NCBI GenBank assembly: GCA_041482015.1
Contig: JBGPCZ010000009.1
Coordinates: 1 to 63,435 of the forward strand
Direction of reading: 5' to 3'
DNA length: 63,435 bases
Origin: JACQFK01 sp041482015
Lineage (GTDB): Bacteria; Planctomycetota; MHYJ01; JACPRB01
A program made the translations under genes and the position numbers. The notes beneath the pieces were generated by a model, which worked only from the letters and a program-made list of their open reading frames with translations, had not been told where the DNA came from and ran no database searches. This document shows positions 1 through 8,499 of the stretch, piece by piece (position 1 is the stretch's first letter; each line of letters opens with the position of its first letter).

Positions 1-1
1 C

Positions 2-466
2 GTCTACACCGACGAGGAGAAGGGATTCACGATCCCGATTCCGGCGGGATGGTCGGTCACACACTCCGCGGACAAGAGCAAGTACCTGGTCCTCCGCGCC
101 CCGGCATCACCGCGCACCGGCTCGACGCTTATTCTCGCGGTCCAGGACCCCATGAAGGCGGTCACCGACGGAACGGTCACGCTGGACGGGTTCCTCGAGG
201 AGGTGAAAAAGCAGTATCCGAAAAAGTTCACGGAGTACGAATTCGTGAAGGCGGAAAAGGGGAAGGACGGCGACGGCAACCTCACGCTCACGCTCAGCTA
301 TCGATATGCGAGCGGCGGAAACAAGATCGGCCAGCTCCAGCACCTGGTCTGGACGCGCACGCAGCACTGGTCGCTCAGCTGGGGCTGCCTGGACGAGTCG
401 TTCGAGAAGCAGCGCGAGCTCTTCGAAAAGTACTCCAAGGCGTTCAAGCCCGGGCTGAAGAAATAA
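2..466 (+). CDS. PsbP-like/DUF1795-like protein, 3' part only
   Basis: The reading frame is open from the first bases of the window to a TAA at 464-466, so this is the C-terminal 154 codons of a gene that begins upstream. The visible part opens with GFTIPIPAGW, a phrase typical of PsbP-like and DUF1795-type domains, which are small alpha/beta sandwich lipoproteins or secreted proteins. It ends in a basic tail, KPGLKK. The role is not known from the sequence. The family match rests on one motif and the spacing of beta strands, so it is tentative. The next gene starts 41 bases downstream on the same strand and may be co-transcribed. Confidence 0.6.
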   Translation, partial: VYTDEEKGFTIPIPAGWSVTHSADKSKYLVLRAPASPRTGSTLILAVQDPMKAVTDGTVTLDGFLEEVKKQYPKKFTEYEFVKAEKGKDGDGNLTLTLSYRYASGGNKIGQLQHLVWTRTQHWSLSWGCLDESFEKQRELFEKYSKAFKPGLKK

Positions 467-507
467 GCCGCGAAACGGCCGCTCCTCGGGCCGCGTCCGA
501 TAGGTGG

Positions 508-1620
508 ATGTTCGAGAAGGTCACCCAGAAGCTGGAATCCGGAGATCGCGGCGGCGCGCGCGCGGCACTGACTCGCGACCTTGGCGAATTCTTCAAACGA
601 CACTTTGTCGCGGGGCAGGCGGAGCACCCCGTCCTGGGTCCCGAGGGAGCGCGGCTCGTGGAGGGACTGCGGCCCTTCGCCTTGTCCTTGGCGGACGATC
701 CCGCGCGCGGCCAGTATGTCGACGAGGTCCTTCACGAAGTGGGCTCGCGGATCGTGCGGCGAGAGGGCCGCGAGGCGGTCATGTTCCTCTTCAACCACGC
801 GCTCCACCTCCTGCTTCCCGAGTATCCGCTGGTGGTCTCGGACGCGCTCGACGAGGCGCGGCAGGAGCTGGGGGGCCGGATCAACGAGGGGGATGACGGG
901 ACAACGTTTGCGCCCTTCCTGGCCGCAGAATCGGCGCTCCTCATCGCCGCCGTGGCGCACGGATTCAAAGGGGTCGACGAAGCCCGGCTCTCGGCGATCG
1001 AGCGGTTGGACCTCTCTGGTCTCGATGCGCCGGAAAGCACGATCGCCGGGCTCCCGGTCCTCTATGGGATCGAGGGCGGCGACTTCGTCTTCGTCTGCCC
1101 CTTCTGCAGCGGCCGCCGGCGGGCGCCCGTCGGCGCGGCGGGCGATGCCTACGGGTGCGACTGCGGCGCGTGGACGCGCGTCCCCATCCCCGGGTTGGCG
1201 CGGCTGGGCGCCTGGCTCAAGGCGAAGAGGGACCGGGCGAGAGGCCTCGGCCACTGCCGCATCTGCGGGGCCGTGATCCAGACGGGCAAGTCGGGGTTCA
1301 TGCGCGCGGGGTTCTGCACCCCGATCTGCGCGAAGCAGGGTCGGGAGACCTTCCGCGAGTTCGTCGCGGCCCCGGGCCAAAGGGACGGAGAATCAGTCGC
1401 GTTCTCGTGCTCGTGCGGGTCCGCGATGCGCGCCCCGGTCGCCGCCGTGGGGACGCGTCTTCCGTGCGCCGCCTGCGGGCTGGACGTCTGGGTTCCGGAA
1501 GCTGCGGCGGCGGGAGGGAGGCCGTCGGTGGCGCCGTGCGCGAAGTGCGGCCGACCCGTGAAATCGACCGCCGCGAAGTGCCTCTATTGCGGCGCGGTCA
1601 GAAGCCCAGCGCGCGCTTGA
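508..1620 (+). CDS. Protein with C-terminal array of zinc ribbons, unknown function
   Basis: A 370-residue protein. The N-terminal 190 residues look helical and match no family I recognise. From residue 197 there are four cysteine-rich modules: CPFC followed by CDC; CRIC followed by a later FCTPIC; SCSC followed by PCAAC; and a terminal PCAKC followed by CLYC. The spacing is that of zinc ribbons, so about four zinc ions are expected. I chose the ATG at 508, which follows GATAGG, because the upstream part of the same frame runs antisense-like through the preceding gene. The 3' end overlaps the convergent gene by 23 bases. The ribbon array suggests binding to nucleic acid or protein, but nothing in the context fixes the role. 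Confidence 0.75.
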   Translation: MFEKVTQKLESGDRGGARAALTRDLGEFFKRHFVAGQAEHPVLGPEGARLVEGLRPFALSLADDPARGQYVDEVLHEVGSRIVRREGREAVMFLFNHALHLLLPEYPLVVSDALDEARQELGGRINEGDDGTTFAPFLAAESALLIAAVAHGFKGVDEARLSAIERLDLSGLDAPESTIAGLPVLYGIEGGDFVFVCPFCSGRRRAPVGAAGDAYGCDCGAWTRVPIPGLARLGAWLKAKRDRARGLGHCRICGAVIQTGKSGFMRAGFCTPICAKQGRETFREFVAAPGQRDGESVAFSCSCGSAMRAPVAAVGTRLPCAACGLDVWVPEAAAAGGRPSVAPCAKCGRPVKSTAAKCLYCGAVRSPARA

Positions 1621-2731
1621 GCCGATCGTCGCCGCGGATCCGCCAGATCTTCTGGTCGAGATAGTAGTGGTTGAGCGCGATCCCCCACCAGGCGCAGAGG
1701 CCCAGCTGGTTCACCGTGAACGGGCCCACCCGCGCGTCGAGGAAGAACTGGATGCCGGGGAAGACGCCCGTCGAGGCGGCCGACAGGAAGTAGACGATCG
1801 CCGAGAAGGTGAGGCACGCCGCGAGGAAGCTCGCGGCCGACCGGTTCACCGCGCGCGCCGGGCCGGGATCGCCTTCCCGAGACCCGTACCGGTTCCGGTT
1901 GTGGAACCAGACGAGGCCGAGGTACTGGATGTTGTGCGGGAGCGTCACCAGGAGCTGGATCAGCAGGAAGTCCTGGTCGGGCCCCCGCGACGCCGCGTAG
2001 ACCGGCTCGTACCGCGCGACGAGAAGATAAATCGCCCCGTAGAGCGCCGCATTCGCGATCAGGTACGCGACGTGCGGCCGCCGGAGCCGCTCGCCGAGCC
2101 GCGGAAGGAGGCGGACGAGAAACAGGAGCGTCGCCGCGCCCCACACCGCGAGCGTCGCGATGATCGCCGCCTTCTCGATCGCGCCGTTCGGTCCTTCGGG
2201 GGACAGCCGGAGCAGCACGCGGGCCCTCGGGTGCGTCAGGATGAAATAGACATAAGGTGCCCAGCAGCTCGCGTAGAGAAACGCGCGGTCGACCTGGAAG
2301 TCGATCTTGTCGTAGTCTTTTGACTTCGCCTTGTAGAGCGCGAGGAAGCCGTAGTGCTGGCGGACGACGTGATAGTAGCCGTAGAAGGTCGCGAAGCCCA
2401 GGAAGAGCTGAAACGGCTCCGCGGAGCGGGTGACGAGGTTGGCCGCGAGGCACAGGGGGCCGATCGCGAAGGAGAGGAGGCTGACGACGAGGACGCGCCC
2501 GCGCGTCCGCCACTCGTCGCGATCGGCGTACGTCCGCGTGAAGGCCGCGCCGATGTGCGGACCGTCGAACGCGAGGAGCCACGTCCAGTAGAGGACGACG
2601 ATCGGCACGTGCGCGGCGAAGAAGAGCCCGAGCGCCGCGACGCTCGCGAGGATGCCGCCGAAGAACCAGGCGAGATCGTAGCGCGGCCCCACGATCCAGG
2701 GTGAGGCCGCCGGCGCGCTCGCATCGCTCAT
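1598..2731 (-). CDS. Polytopic membrane protein with conserved-looking histidine motifs
   Basis: A 377-residue integral membrane protein with roughly eight to nine hydrophobic segments, for example DLAWFFGGILASVAALGLFF near the N-terminus. Histidines sit in several distinct motifs near membrane edges: DGPHIG, YYHVVRQHYGF, LPHNIQYLGLVWFHNRNRYG and ALNHYYLDQKIWRIRGD. Clustered intramembrane histidines are typical of di-iron desaturases/hydroxylases and of Brp/Blh-type carotenoid oxygenases. I cannot match the exact motifs of either family, so enzymatic function is only a suggestion. The last 23 bases overlap the end of the convergent zinc-ribbon gene. The start is the ATG at 2731, giving a short polar N-terminus before the first helix. 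Confidence 0.8.
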   Translation of the reverse strand: MSDASAPAASPWIVGPRYDLAWFFGGILASVAALGLFFAAHVPIVVLYWTWLLAFDGPHIGAAFTRTYADRDEWRTRGRVLVVSLLSFAIGPLCLAANLVTRSAEPFQLFLGFATFYGYYHVVRQHYGFLALYKAKSKDYDKIDFQVDRAFLYASCWAPYVYFILTHPRARVLLRLSPEGPNGAIEKAAIIATLAVWGAATLLFLVRLLPRLGERLRRPHVAYLIANAALYGAIYLLVARYEPVYAASRGPDQDFLLIQLLVTLPHNIQYLGLVWFHNRNRYGSREGDPGPARAVNRSAASFLAACLTFSAIVYFLSAASTGVFPGIQFFLDARVGPFTVNQLGLCAWWGIALNHYYLDQKIWRIRGDDRLKRALGF

Positions 2732-2765
2732 CCGGGGTTCACTCTAGGCCGGGCGGCGGGCGAGT

Positions 2766-3869
2766 TCAACGGATTAGCGCGCGGATCGCCTTCTCGTACG
2801 CGTCGGCGTAGCGGACCATGCCGAGGTCGTTCGGGTGCGAGCCGTCGGTCGCGCCCTCGCCGTCGTCGCCCAGGATCGACTCGCCCTCGAGGTATCCAAG
2901 GCCCTTGACGCCATCGCCCGAAAGCTTCTCGTACGCCTTCTTGAACGCGGCGCGGCGCGCGGCGTGGCCGTCGCGCGAACCCTTCAGGAAGGGCGCCGAG
3001 GTGAACGTGCGGTCCTCTACGAGGAGGATCGGCGCCTCGGGCCGCGCCTTGCGGAGCTGGCGCACGAGCGGCTCGGTCCGCTCCGCGACCTGCTCGGCAA
3101 TCATGTTGGGGAGGCAGTCGATCGCGTAGAGCCACGGGTCGAGCTCGGCGAGAAGCGCGACGACCTCGGGCTCCATGCGGCCGTTCCCGGAGAAGCCGAG
3201 GTTGATCGACGGCCGGTTGAAGCGGCGGCCGACGATCGCGGGGAAGGCCATGCCGGGACGCGACGCGCAGGCGCCGTGGAGGATCGACGTCCCGTAGAAG
3301 ACGATCGGTTTCTCCTTGCGCGGCGCGACGGGCTCGAACGACGCCTTCGGGTCGACGCCGATCTCGAGCGAGTCGGTGCCGTTGTAGAGCGGAAGGTAGA
3401 TCGTGTAGAGGCGGCGCTTGCCGCCGGGGAGCGGATCGACCTTGTCGACGAGCTTGAGCTCCATCTTCTGCTGCGTCGGCTTCGCGACGGCGAGCCAGCG
3501 GTCGCGGCCCTGCTCGTCGCGCGCGTAGAGATCGAGCCCGCTGACGCCGGTCGCGGGCATGTGAGGGATGGCGAGGCCCGCCTTCAGGAGCGACCAGCGC
3601 GCGTGGATGGCCGGCGAGTCGGTCTCGAAGCGGACGAGCATCCCGGCCGAGTGGCGGCTCAGGTCCCAGACGGGTTGCGGGATCGACTTCTCGGCTTTCG
3701 AGGGGAAGCGGTCGTAGTATCGGAGCGTCTCCGCCCACCCTTTGCCTTCGATGCCCCAGTCCTTCACATCGTGCCAGGCAGGGGGATCCTGCCGGGCGAA
3801 CGCGAGGCGCGGCGCGGCGACGACGGCGGCGGAGCAGGCCAGGAACGAGCGGCGGCTGAGAGTGATCAT
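2766..3869 (-). CDS. Tat-exported SGNH/GDSL-family hydrolase with GxDLY domain
   Basis: A 367-residue secreted esterase or acylhydrolase. The N-terminus carries a Tat-like signal (SRRSFLACSAA). An N-terminal beta domain contains GLDLY at 111-115, the hallmark of the GxDLY domain that precedes this SGNH subgroup. The catalytic domain shows FYGTSILHG with Ser195 as nucleophile, the block II phrase NLGFSGNGRMEPEV, and DGSHPNDLG with Asp342 and His345 as the remaining triad. Members of this group deacylate sugars or other small esters in the periplasm; the substrate is not determinable here. The start is the ATG at 3869, preceded by CAGGAGG on the minus strand. It is separated by 67 bases from the divergent Cld-family gene. 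Confidence 0.88.
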   Translation of the reverse strand: MITLSRRSFLACSAAVVAAPRLAFARQDPPAWHDVKDWGIEGKGWAETLRYYDRFPSKAEKSIPQPVWDLSRHSAGMLVRFETDSPAIHARWSLLKAGLAIPHMPATGVSGLDLYARDEQGRDRWLAVAKPTQQKMELKLVDKVDPLPGGKRRLYTIYLPLYNGTDSLEIGVDPKASFEPVAPRKEKPIVFYGTSILHGACASRPGMAFPAIVGRRFNRPSINLGFSGNGRMEPEVVALLAELDPWLYAIDCLPNMIAEQVAERTEPLVRQLRKARPEAPILLVEDRTFTSAPFLKGSRDGHAARRAAFKKAYEKLSGDGVKGLGYLEGESILGDDGEGATDGSHPNDLGMVRYADAYEKAIRALIR

Positions 3870-3922
3870 GCGGGCCTCCTGAGATAGTCAACGTGACTCT
3901 CGCCTCCGCGGGTTTGAATCCT

Positions 3923-3928
3923 TATACT
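3923..3928 (+). promoter_or_regulatory. Candidate -10 element for a near-leaderless Cld-family transcript
   Basis: TATACT matches the sigma70 -10 consensus at five of six positions and ends only eight bases before the ATG at 3937. No Shine-Dalgarno sequence lies between them. If it is used, transcription would begin at or within a few bases of the start codon. No convincing -35 box is visible at the standard distance. Confidence 0.35.
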
Positions 3929-3936
3929 TCAGCGCG

Positions 3937-4692
3937 ATGGCGGAACACGCGGCGCCGGGGAAGTACGAGCTGCCCGATCTTCGCGAGAAGGCGGTGAATC
4001 CAAAGGGGGAGCCGCAGATCTCCGAGAAGCGGCTCTACGTCCAGCTGCAGGTCTACACGGGCTGCGAGCGGCCCGATCCGCTGGCCGCGGAGCTGAAGGA
4101 GTCGAGTCTCGAGTCGGTGCTCTACCTGGACGTGAACGACCCGAAGGGCGTGGGCATCCTCGTGATGTCGGAGGATCCAGCGGTTTTCACCGGCGAGCTC
4201 CGCCGGGTGCTGACGCACGGGCACTTCGCGGGGCTCCATCACCGGCCGAAGTTCACGATGGTCGGGCGGACGTACGCGACGGGCCGCGAGCCGAACCTGG
4301 AATTCATGCTTCTCCAGAAGCCGCGGCAGACGGCGCTCAATCCTGGCTGGCCGTGGGCGGTGTGGTACCCGCTGCGGCGGAAACCCGCCTTCGCGGTGCT
4401 GCCTCCGGCCGACCAGGGGAAGATCCTCTACGAACATGCGACGATCGGGATGGCGTTCGGCGCGGCCGACGCGGCGCACGACATCCGGGTCGCCTGCTAC
4501 GGTCTCGACCAGGACGACAACGAGTTCGTGATCGGCCTGGTCGGAAAGGACCTCACGCCGCTCTCGCAGTGCGTCCAGGAAATGCGGAAGACCCGCCAGA
4601 CCGCGGAGTACATCAAGAAGCTCGGCCCCTTCTTCATCGGCCGCGTCTTCTGGCAGTCGCCCCTCAAAGGGGTGACGAACCACACCGTCTGA
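3937..4692 (+). CDS. Chlorite dismutase/coproheme decarboxylase-family protein
   Basis: A 251-residue protein of the Cld/HemQ superfamily, close to the usual subunit length. The C-terminal phrase MRKTRQTAEYIKKLGPFF, followed by IGRVFW, is strongly characteristic, as is WAVWYPLRRKPAFAVLP before the candidate proximal heme ligand His167 in LYEHATIGMAF. Chlorite dismutases usually have a distal Arg, and coproheme decarboxylases a Gln, about 13 residues after the ligand. Here that position is Ala180 and the nearest Arg is 184, so the reaction cannot be assigned between heme synthesis, chlorite detoxification or another peroxidase-like role. No other heme-synthesis gene is nearby. A weak hairpin at 4671-4701 separates it from the convergent hydrolase gene. 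Confidence 0.82.
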   Translation: MAEHAAPGKYELPDLREKAVNPKGEPQISEKRLYVQLQVYTGCERPDPLAAELKESSLESVLYLDVNDPKGVGILVMSEDPAVFTGELRRVLTHGHFAGLHHRPKFTMVGRTYATGREPNLEFMLLQKPRQTALNPGWPWAVWYPLRRKPAFAVLPPADQGKILYEHATIGMAFGAADAAHDIRVACYGLDQDDNEFVIGLVGKDLTPLSQCVQEMRKTRQTAEYIKKLGPFFIGRVFWQSPLKGVTNHTV

Positions 4693-4701
4693 TTCATCAC
4701 C
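4671..4701. terminator. Weak hairpin between convergent genes
   Basis: GGTGA-C-GAA at 4671-4679 pairs with TTC-A-TCACC at 4693-4701 (eight pairs and one mismatch) around a 13-base loop. It spans the stop codons of both convergent genes. There is no T-run, so termination activity is uncertain. Confidence 0.35.
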
Positions 4702-6988
4702 GCTTCGGCCAGGCCAGGTGGCGGTGCAGGAACTCGAAGGTCTTCTCGCCGTTGATCGTGTGGCCGCCGTTGTAGTGCTCGATCTCGGTCCGGTCGGCCA
4801 GGCCGAGCTGGGCGTAGAGCCAGCGGACCTTGGCGTACTCCGCGTTCACCCACTCGTCCCGCGCGACGCCGTCGTGGTGGCCGCGCTCGGCCATGAACGG
4901 CCGCGGCACCATCAGGTACGCCATCTCGGCATAGTTGAACGTGCTCCCGAGGTTGAAGTAGGGCATCTCCCACTCGATCGAGTACATGAAGGTGATGTCG
5001 CTGTCGGTCCCCGCGACCTTGCGCGCCCAGTCGTTGAAGTCGCCCGAGCAGATCGAGAGGCAGTACTCCTTCAGGATCGGCGGGACGCGCACCGCCGTCT
5101 CGCCGCCGTACGAGAGCCCGTAGAACGCGATCCGCTCCGCGTCGACGAACGGCTGCGTCTTCAGCCACGCCAGGATCTGGCGGTGCTGGTGGACGATGAA
5201 CGAGAAGAGCGACCCTTTGACCAGGTTCGCCTTCCGGCTCAGCATCCGGTACTTGTCCTCGCCGCGGTACGGGTTGTGCGGCGAGAAGACGATGAACCCG
5301 CGCTCCGCGAGCTTCGCTGCGAAGTCGTGGTACGCCCACGTGTCGCCCTCGACCGTGTCCTTCGGCACGCCGTTGCGCCCGTGCTGGCAGACGACGACCG
5401 GCCGGCGCTCGCCGGGCTTCAGGTCCTTCGGGACGAGGAGGACGCCCCACGCGAAGAACTCCGGCGCCGCCTCCAGGACGACGTCATAGCCCGTCCACTT
5501 CTCCTTGTCGTAGATCTTGCGGGTCCGCGCCTTCGGGTCGGGGAGCGGGTCCTCGATTTTCCCGAGCCCTTCTTCCCAGAAGAGCGTGCGGTACTTCTCA
5601 GCCTCGCGCGCGAAGGTCTCCGGATCGTTCGTCTTCACGCGGAACGTGCGAAACCGCTCGCCCGGGCTCGCGAGGGACTTGACGACGGTGGTCGTGTTGA
5701 GGAAGAACTCATTCCGCGTCCGATCGCCCCAGCGGATCAGGTTCTGTACGTGCCCCTCGAGCTCCCGCACCTGGCGTCGCTGCCGGTCCTTTGAATCGAG
5801 TCCTTTCCGCCGCTCGGCGGGCGCGTCCCCCGAGGCCTCCATCTTCGACTCGATCCCGAGGAGCGACACGAATGCGGGGAGCGCGTCGTCGCGGACCAGC
5901 TTCCGTGGCTGGAATCCCGGCGGGAGTAGCCCGTCGATCCGGTCGAACTCCGCCTTCACCGACTCCCACGGCGGTGTCGTGAGCCTGCCGACCGCCGCGC
6001 CCGCACGCCGCCCCGCGGGCGGCTTCGGCGGATCGCCGACCTCGGGGTAGTTCGCGGCCTCGACGACCAATCCCCGCGGTGCGACGAGCGTCGCCAGTTC
6101 CGCGTCGCCGGTCTCTCGAAGCAGCGACCAGACATTCCGGTAGAGCGGCTCCTTCCACGCCTGCTCGCGCGGTCCGAAGTATCCCGATACGAGCGCGGCG
6201 TCGATCCTCGGATCGACGGCCGCGGCGTAGAAGGCGATGAGGCCGCCCTCGCCGACGCCCGCGACGCCGATCTTCGCGGCGCCCTTCGCCTTGAGGACGT
6301 CGACCGCGGCCATCACCTTCTGGACCTCGTAGCCGATGACGTGGCGGCCCATCTGGAAGGCCTGCCGGTAGATCCACTCGCGGTGCGACTGGTTGGTCAT
6401 CGCGACCTTCGGGTTCCCGGAGAATTCGAAGTCCCGGCTGACGATTGTCGGGATGAGGACCGCGACGCTGTTTTCCGCGAGGCGGCGCGCGAAGGGATGG
6501 TCGCAGGCGGCCAGTCCGGCGATCTGCTCGGGCGACTGGTCGGCGTCGGGGAGCGCGACGACGTAGGCGACCGGCTCCCTTGTGGGTTCGAGGTAGAGCC
6601 CCTCGGCCGTCACCCCCTCGAGGACCGGCCAGCGCACCTGCCACGCGCGGAACCGCGGCGTCTCGGCCGCGAGGGCCGGGCTCGCGTCGTCGCCGAACCG
6701 CTCGAGGCGCGGCGGGACGCGCGGGTCGACGATGCCGATGTTGTGTACGAATCGCTGCCGGTTCTCCGCGATGGACTTTTCATAAGCTTCGCGCGACGAC
6801 GGGTCGCGCTTCCAGAACTTCGCGCGATCCGCGGTCGACTCGCCGATCTTGCGCTCGACCCATTTGTGGAGCCCGTCCATCATGAGGTCGGCGAGGTCGC
6901 GTTCCTCGCGGAGCGGCGCGGTGCCGGGCAGCGGGTCGTCCGGCGCGACGGCGAGAAGGAGCAGGAGCGCAGGCAGGAGTCGAATCAT
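4697..6988 (-). CDS. Secreted tandem alpha/beta hydrolase, N-terminal half lacking the nucleophile
   Basis: A 763-residue exported protein starting MIRLLPALLLLLAVAPDD, a clear signal peptide; in-frame ATGs further upstream would bury it. It has two alpha/beta-hydrolase modules. The C-terminal module has the intact elbow YGLSYGGET with Ser626, and HGRNG earlier, resembling acetyl-xylan esterase or dienelactone-hydrolase-type enzymes. In the N-terminal module the equivalent elbow reads GVGEGG at 244-249, with Gly246 where the catalytic Ser should be, so this half is probably non-catalytic and may bind substrate or stabilise the fold. It lies 20 bases downstream of a PHB-depolymerase-like gene on the same strand, suggesting one transcript for extracellular ester cleavage. 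The exact substrate is unknown. Confidence 0.82.
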   Translation of the reverse strand: MIRLLPALLLLLAVAPDDPLPGTAPLREERDLADLMMDGLHKWVERKIGESTADRAKFWKRDPSSREAYEKSIAENRQRFVHNIGIVDPRVPPRLERFGDDASPALAAETPRFRAWQVRWPVLEGVTAEGLYLEPTREPVAYVVALPDADQSPEQIAGLAACDHPFARRLAENSVAVLIPTIVSRDFEFSGNPKVAMTNQSHREWIYRQAFQMGRHVIGYEVQKVMAAVDVLKAKGAAKIGVAGVGEGGLIAFYAAAVDPRIDAALVSGYFGPREQAWKEPLYRNVWSLLRETGDAELATLVAPRGLVVEAANYPEVGDPPKPPAGRRAGAAVGRLTTPPWESVKAEFDRIDGLLPPGFQPRKLVRDDALPAFVSLLGIESKMEASGDAPAERRKGLDSKDRQRRQVRELEGHVQNLIRWGDRTRNEFFLNTTTVVKSLASPGERFRTFRVKTNDPETFAREAEKYRTLFWEEGLGKIEDPLPDPKARTRKIYDKEKWTGYDVVLEAAPEFFAWGVLLVPKDLKPGERRPVVVCQHGRNGVPKDTVEGDTWAYHDFAAKLAERGFIVFSPHNPYRGEDKYRMLSRKANLVKGSLFSFIVHQHRQILAWLKTQPFVDAERIAFYGLSYGGETAVRVPPILKEYCLSICSGDFNDWARKVAGTDSDITFMYSIEWEMPYFNLGSTFNYAEMAYLMVPRPFMAERGHHDGVARDEWVNAEYAKVRWLYAQLGLADRTEIEHYNGGHTINGEKTFEFLHRHLAWPKR

Positions 6989-7008
6989 GCCTACACTACG
7001 CAGGTCGG

Positions 7009-8448
7009 TCAGCTGCGCGGGGGCGGGGCGGCGAGAGCTCCGGCCTTCTGCGTGCACCAGGCGATCCACTTGGCCACCGAGGCCTTCCGCGCCGCGGCCT
7101 CCAGGTCGGGCGCGTAGCCGAACGTGTCCTTCACGCCCTTCTCAAGCTGGGCGAACGTGGCCTCGCGAACCTTGAGGTCGTCGTCGTCGAGGAGGTGGAC
7201 GAGCGTCCAGAACACGTTCTTGTCCTCGAAATTGCCGAGGAGGGCGAGCTTCACCGTCTTCCCCAGGCCCTGGACGGCGAGGACACGGTGGTCGACCGGC
7301 GCCTTCTTGTTGCGCGCGACCTGCTCCAGGAACTCCTGCGCCTCCGTGAAGCGCCAGTTGGCCGCGATCGCGAGCGCCTTGAGCGCCGCCGCCTGGACTT
7401 CGTCGGACTTGTCCTTCTGGAGCTTGATGAGATCGGTGATCACGTCCTTGCCATAGAGCGTCAGCTCCGTGGTCGCGATCGCCGCTTTCTTCACGTCGAC
7501 GTCCGGGTTCTCCAGCGCGCCCTTCATCGCCTTGAAGGTCGGCGGGCCGCCGATCCGCTGGAGCTCGGCGAGCATCGGCGCCGCCCCTTCGCTTTTCTCG
7601 ATCTTGACCTTCGACGCAAACGTGGTCAGTTCGGTCTTCTCGTCCTTCGTCGGCGCGATCTCCTTGTGGCGCAGGGCGTGGATGAAGCGGAGGTTGTCGT
7701 CGATCACGTCCGTGAACTGGAAGATGCTCCCGTGGTCGGCGCCGGCGATTTCGCGATAGACGTAGCGGTAGCCCTTCTCGCGGAGTTCCTTGCACGCCGT
7801 CCGGGAGGTCTCGACGTTCACGGCCGCGTCCTTGTCGCCGTGCACGATGTACCACTCGATCTTGGTCTCGGCCGGGCCGTCCGGCGCGCCGGGCTTGCCG
7901 AGCTTCAATCCCTTGGGGGGCGTGGAGAACACCCGGCCGCCCGCGCCGGCGTAGGGCGAGGAGGACGCAAGGAGGTCCTGGTGCTCCCAGCCGAAGCGCT
8001 GGGACATCGCGCCGCCGTTCGAATGGCCCATGATGTGGACGCGGCGGGGGTCGATGGGGTAGGTCTCCTTGGCCCAGGCGATCCACTTGAGGACGTTCTC
8101 GTCGTCGGCGGGGGCCCAGCCGGCGCCCTTGGATTTCCCGCCCATGACGACGTACTGGTCGGCGAGCTTGGTCCTCTTGGCGCCGTCGATGGCGATGCCG
8201 GCGCCGTCCTCGTTGCCGCCCATCCCGTGGAACCAGACGATGAGGCCGAGCTGCTTCTGCTCGGGCTGCTTCTCGGGGGCCCACATGCGGTAGTGCATGA
8301 TGAGCTCCTTGGTTTTGGGATCCTTGTAGTCGTCCTTGAAGTCGCCGTGCCAGGGGTGCTTGATCTCGTCGGTGGGCTTCGCCGCCTGCGGCTGCGCGGC
8401 CGACGCCATGAGCGTGGCCAGGACGATCCCGCTCGCAATTCTCTTCAT
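7009..8448 (-). CDS. Secreted PHB depolymerase/LpqC-like esterase with C-terminal HEAT-like repeats
   Basis: A 479-residue exported protein with the signal peptide MKRIASGIVLATLMASAAQ. The esterase domain contains the oxyanion region WFHGMGGNEDG and the nucleophile elbow MGHSNGGAMS with Ser143, followed by a candidate Asp/His pair in WYIVHGDKDAAVN and GADHGS. This pattern belongs to the poly(3-hydroxybutyrate) depolymerase, feruloyl esterase and LpqC group. Residues from about 290 to the end form helical repeats (alternating leucine-rich helices such as AAIATTELTLYGKDVITDL) that look HEAT-like and are unusual on this enzyme. They may mediate protein contact. The gene is followed at 20 bases by the tandem hydrolase and preceded by a sulfatase on the same strand. 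Confidence 0.82.
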   Translation of the reverse strand: MKRIASGIVLATLMASAAQPQAAKPTDEIKHPWHGDFKDDYKDPKTKELIMHYRMWAPEKQPEQKQLGLIVWFHGMGGNEDGAGIAIDGAKRTKLADQYVVMGGKSKGAGWAPADDENVLKWIAWAKETYPIDPRRVHIMGHSNGGAMSQRFGWEHQDLLASSSPYAGAGGRVFSTPPKGLKLGKPGAPDGPAETKIEWYIVHGDKDAAVNVETSRTACKELREKGYRYVYREIAGADHGSIFQFTDVIDDNLRFIHALRHKEIAPTKDEKTELTTFASKVKIEKSEGAAPMLAELQRIGGPPTFKAMKGALENPDVDVKKAAIATTELTLYGKDVITDLIKLQKDKSDEVQAAALKALAIAANWRFTEAQEFLEQVARNKKAPVDHRVLAVQGLGKTVKLALLGNFEDKNVFWTLVHLLDDDDLKVREATFAQLEKGVKDTFGYAPDLEAAARKASVAKWIAWCTQKAGALAAPPPRS

Positions 8449-8499
8449 CCGCTCCTCCGTGGGGCTCCGCAGATGCTACCGGAAAGGGCGGGTCGGAAT

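Noticed and set aside
3905..3925. A T-loop-like phrase GGTTTGAATCC suggested a tRNA
   Set aside because: The flanking bases do not form a T stem and no acceptor, D or anticodon arm can be folded around it.
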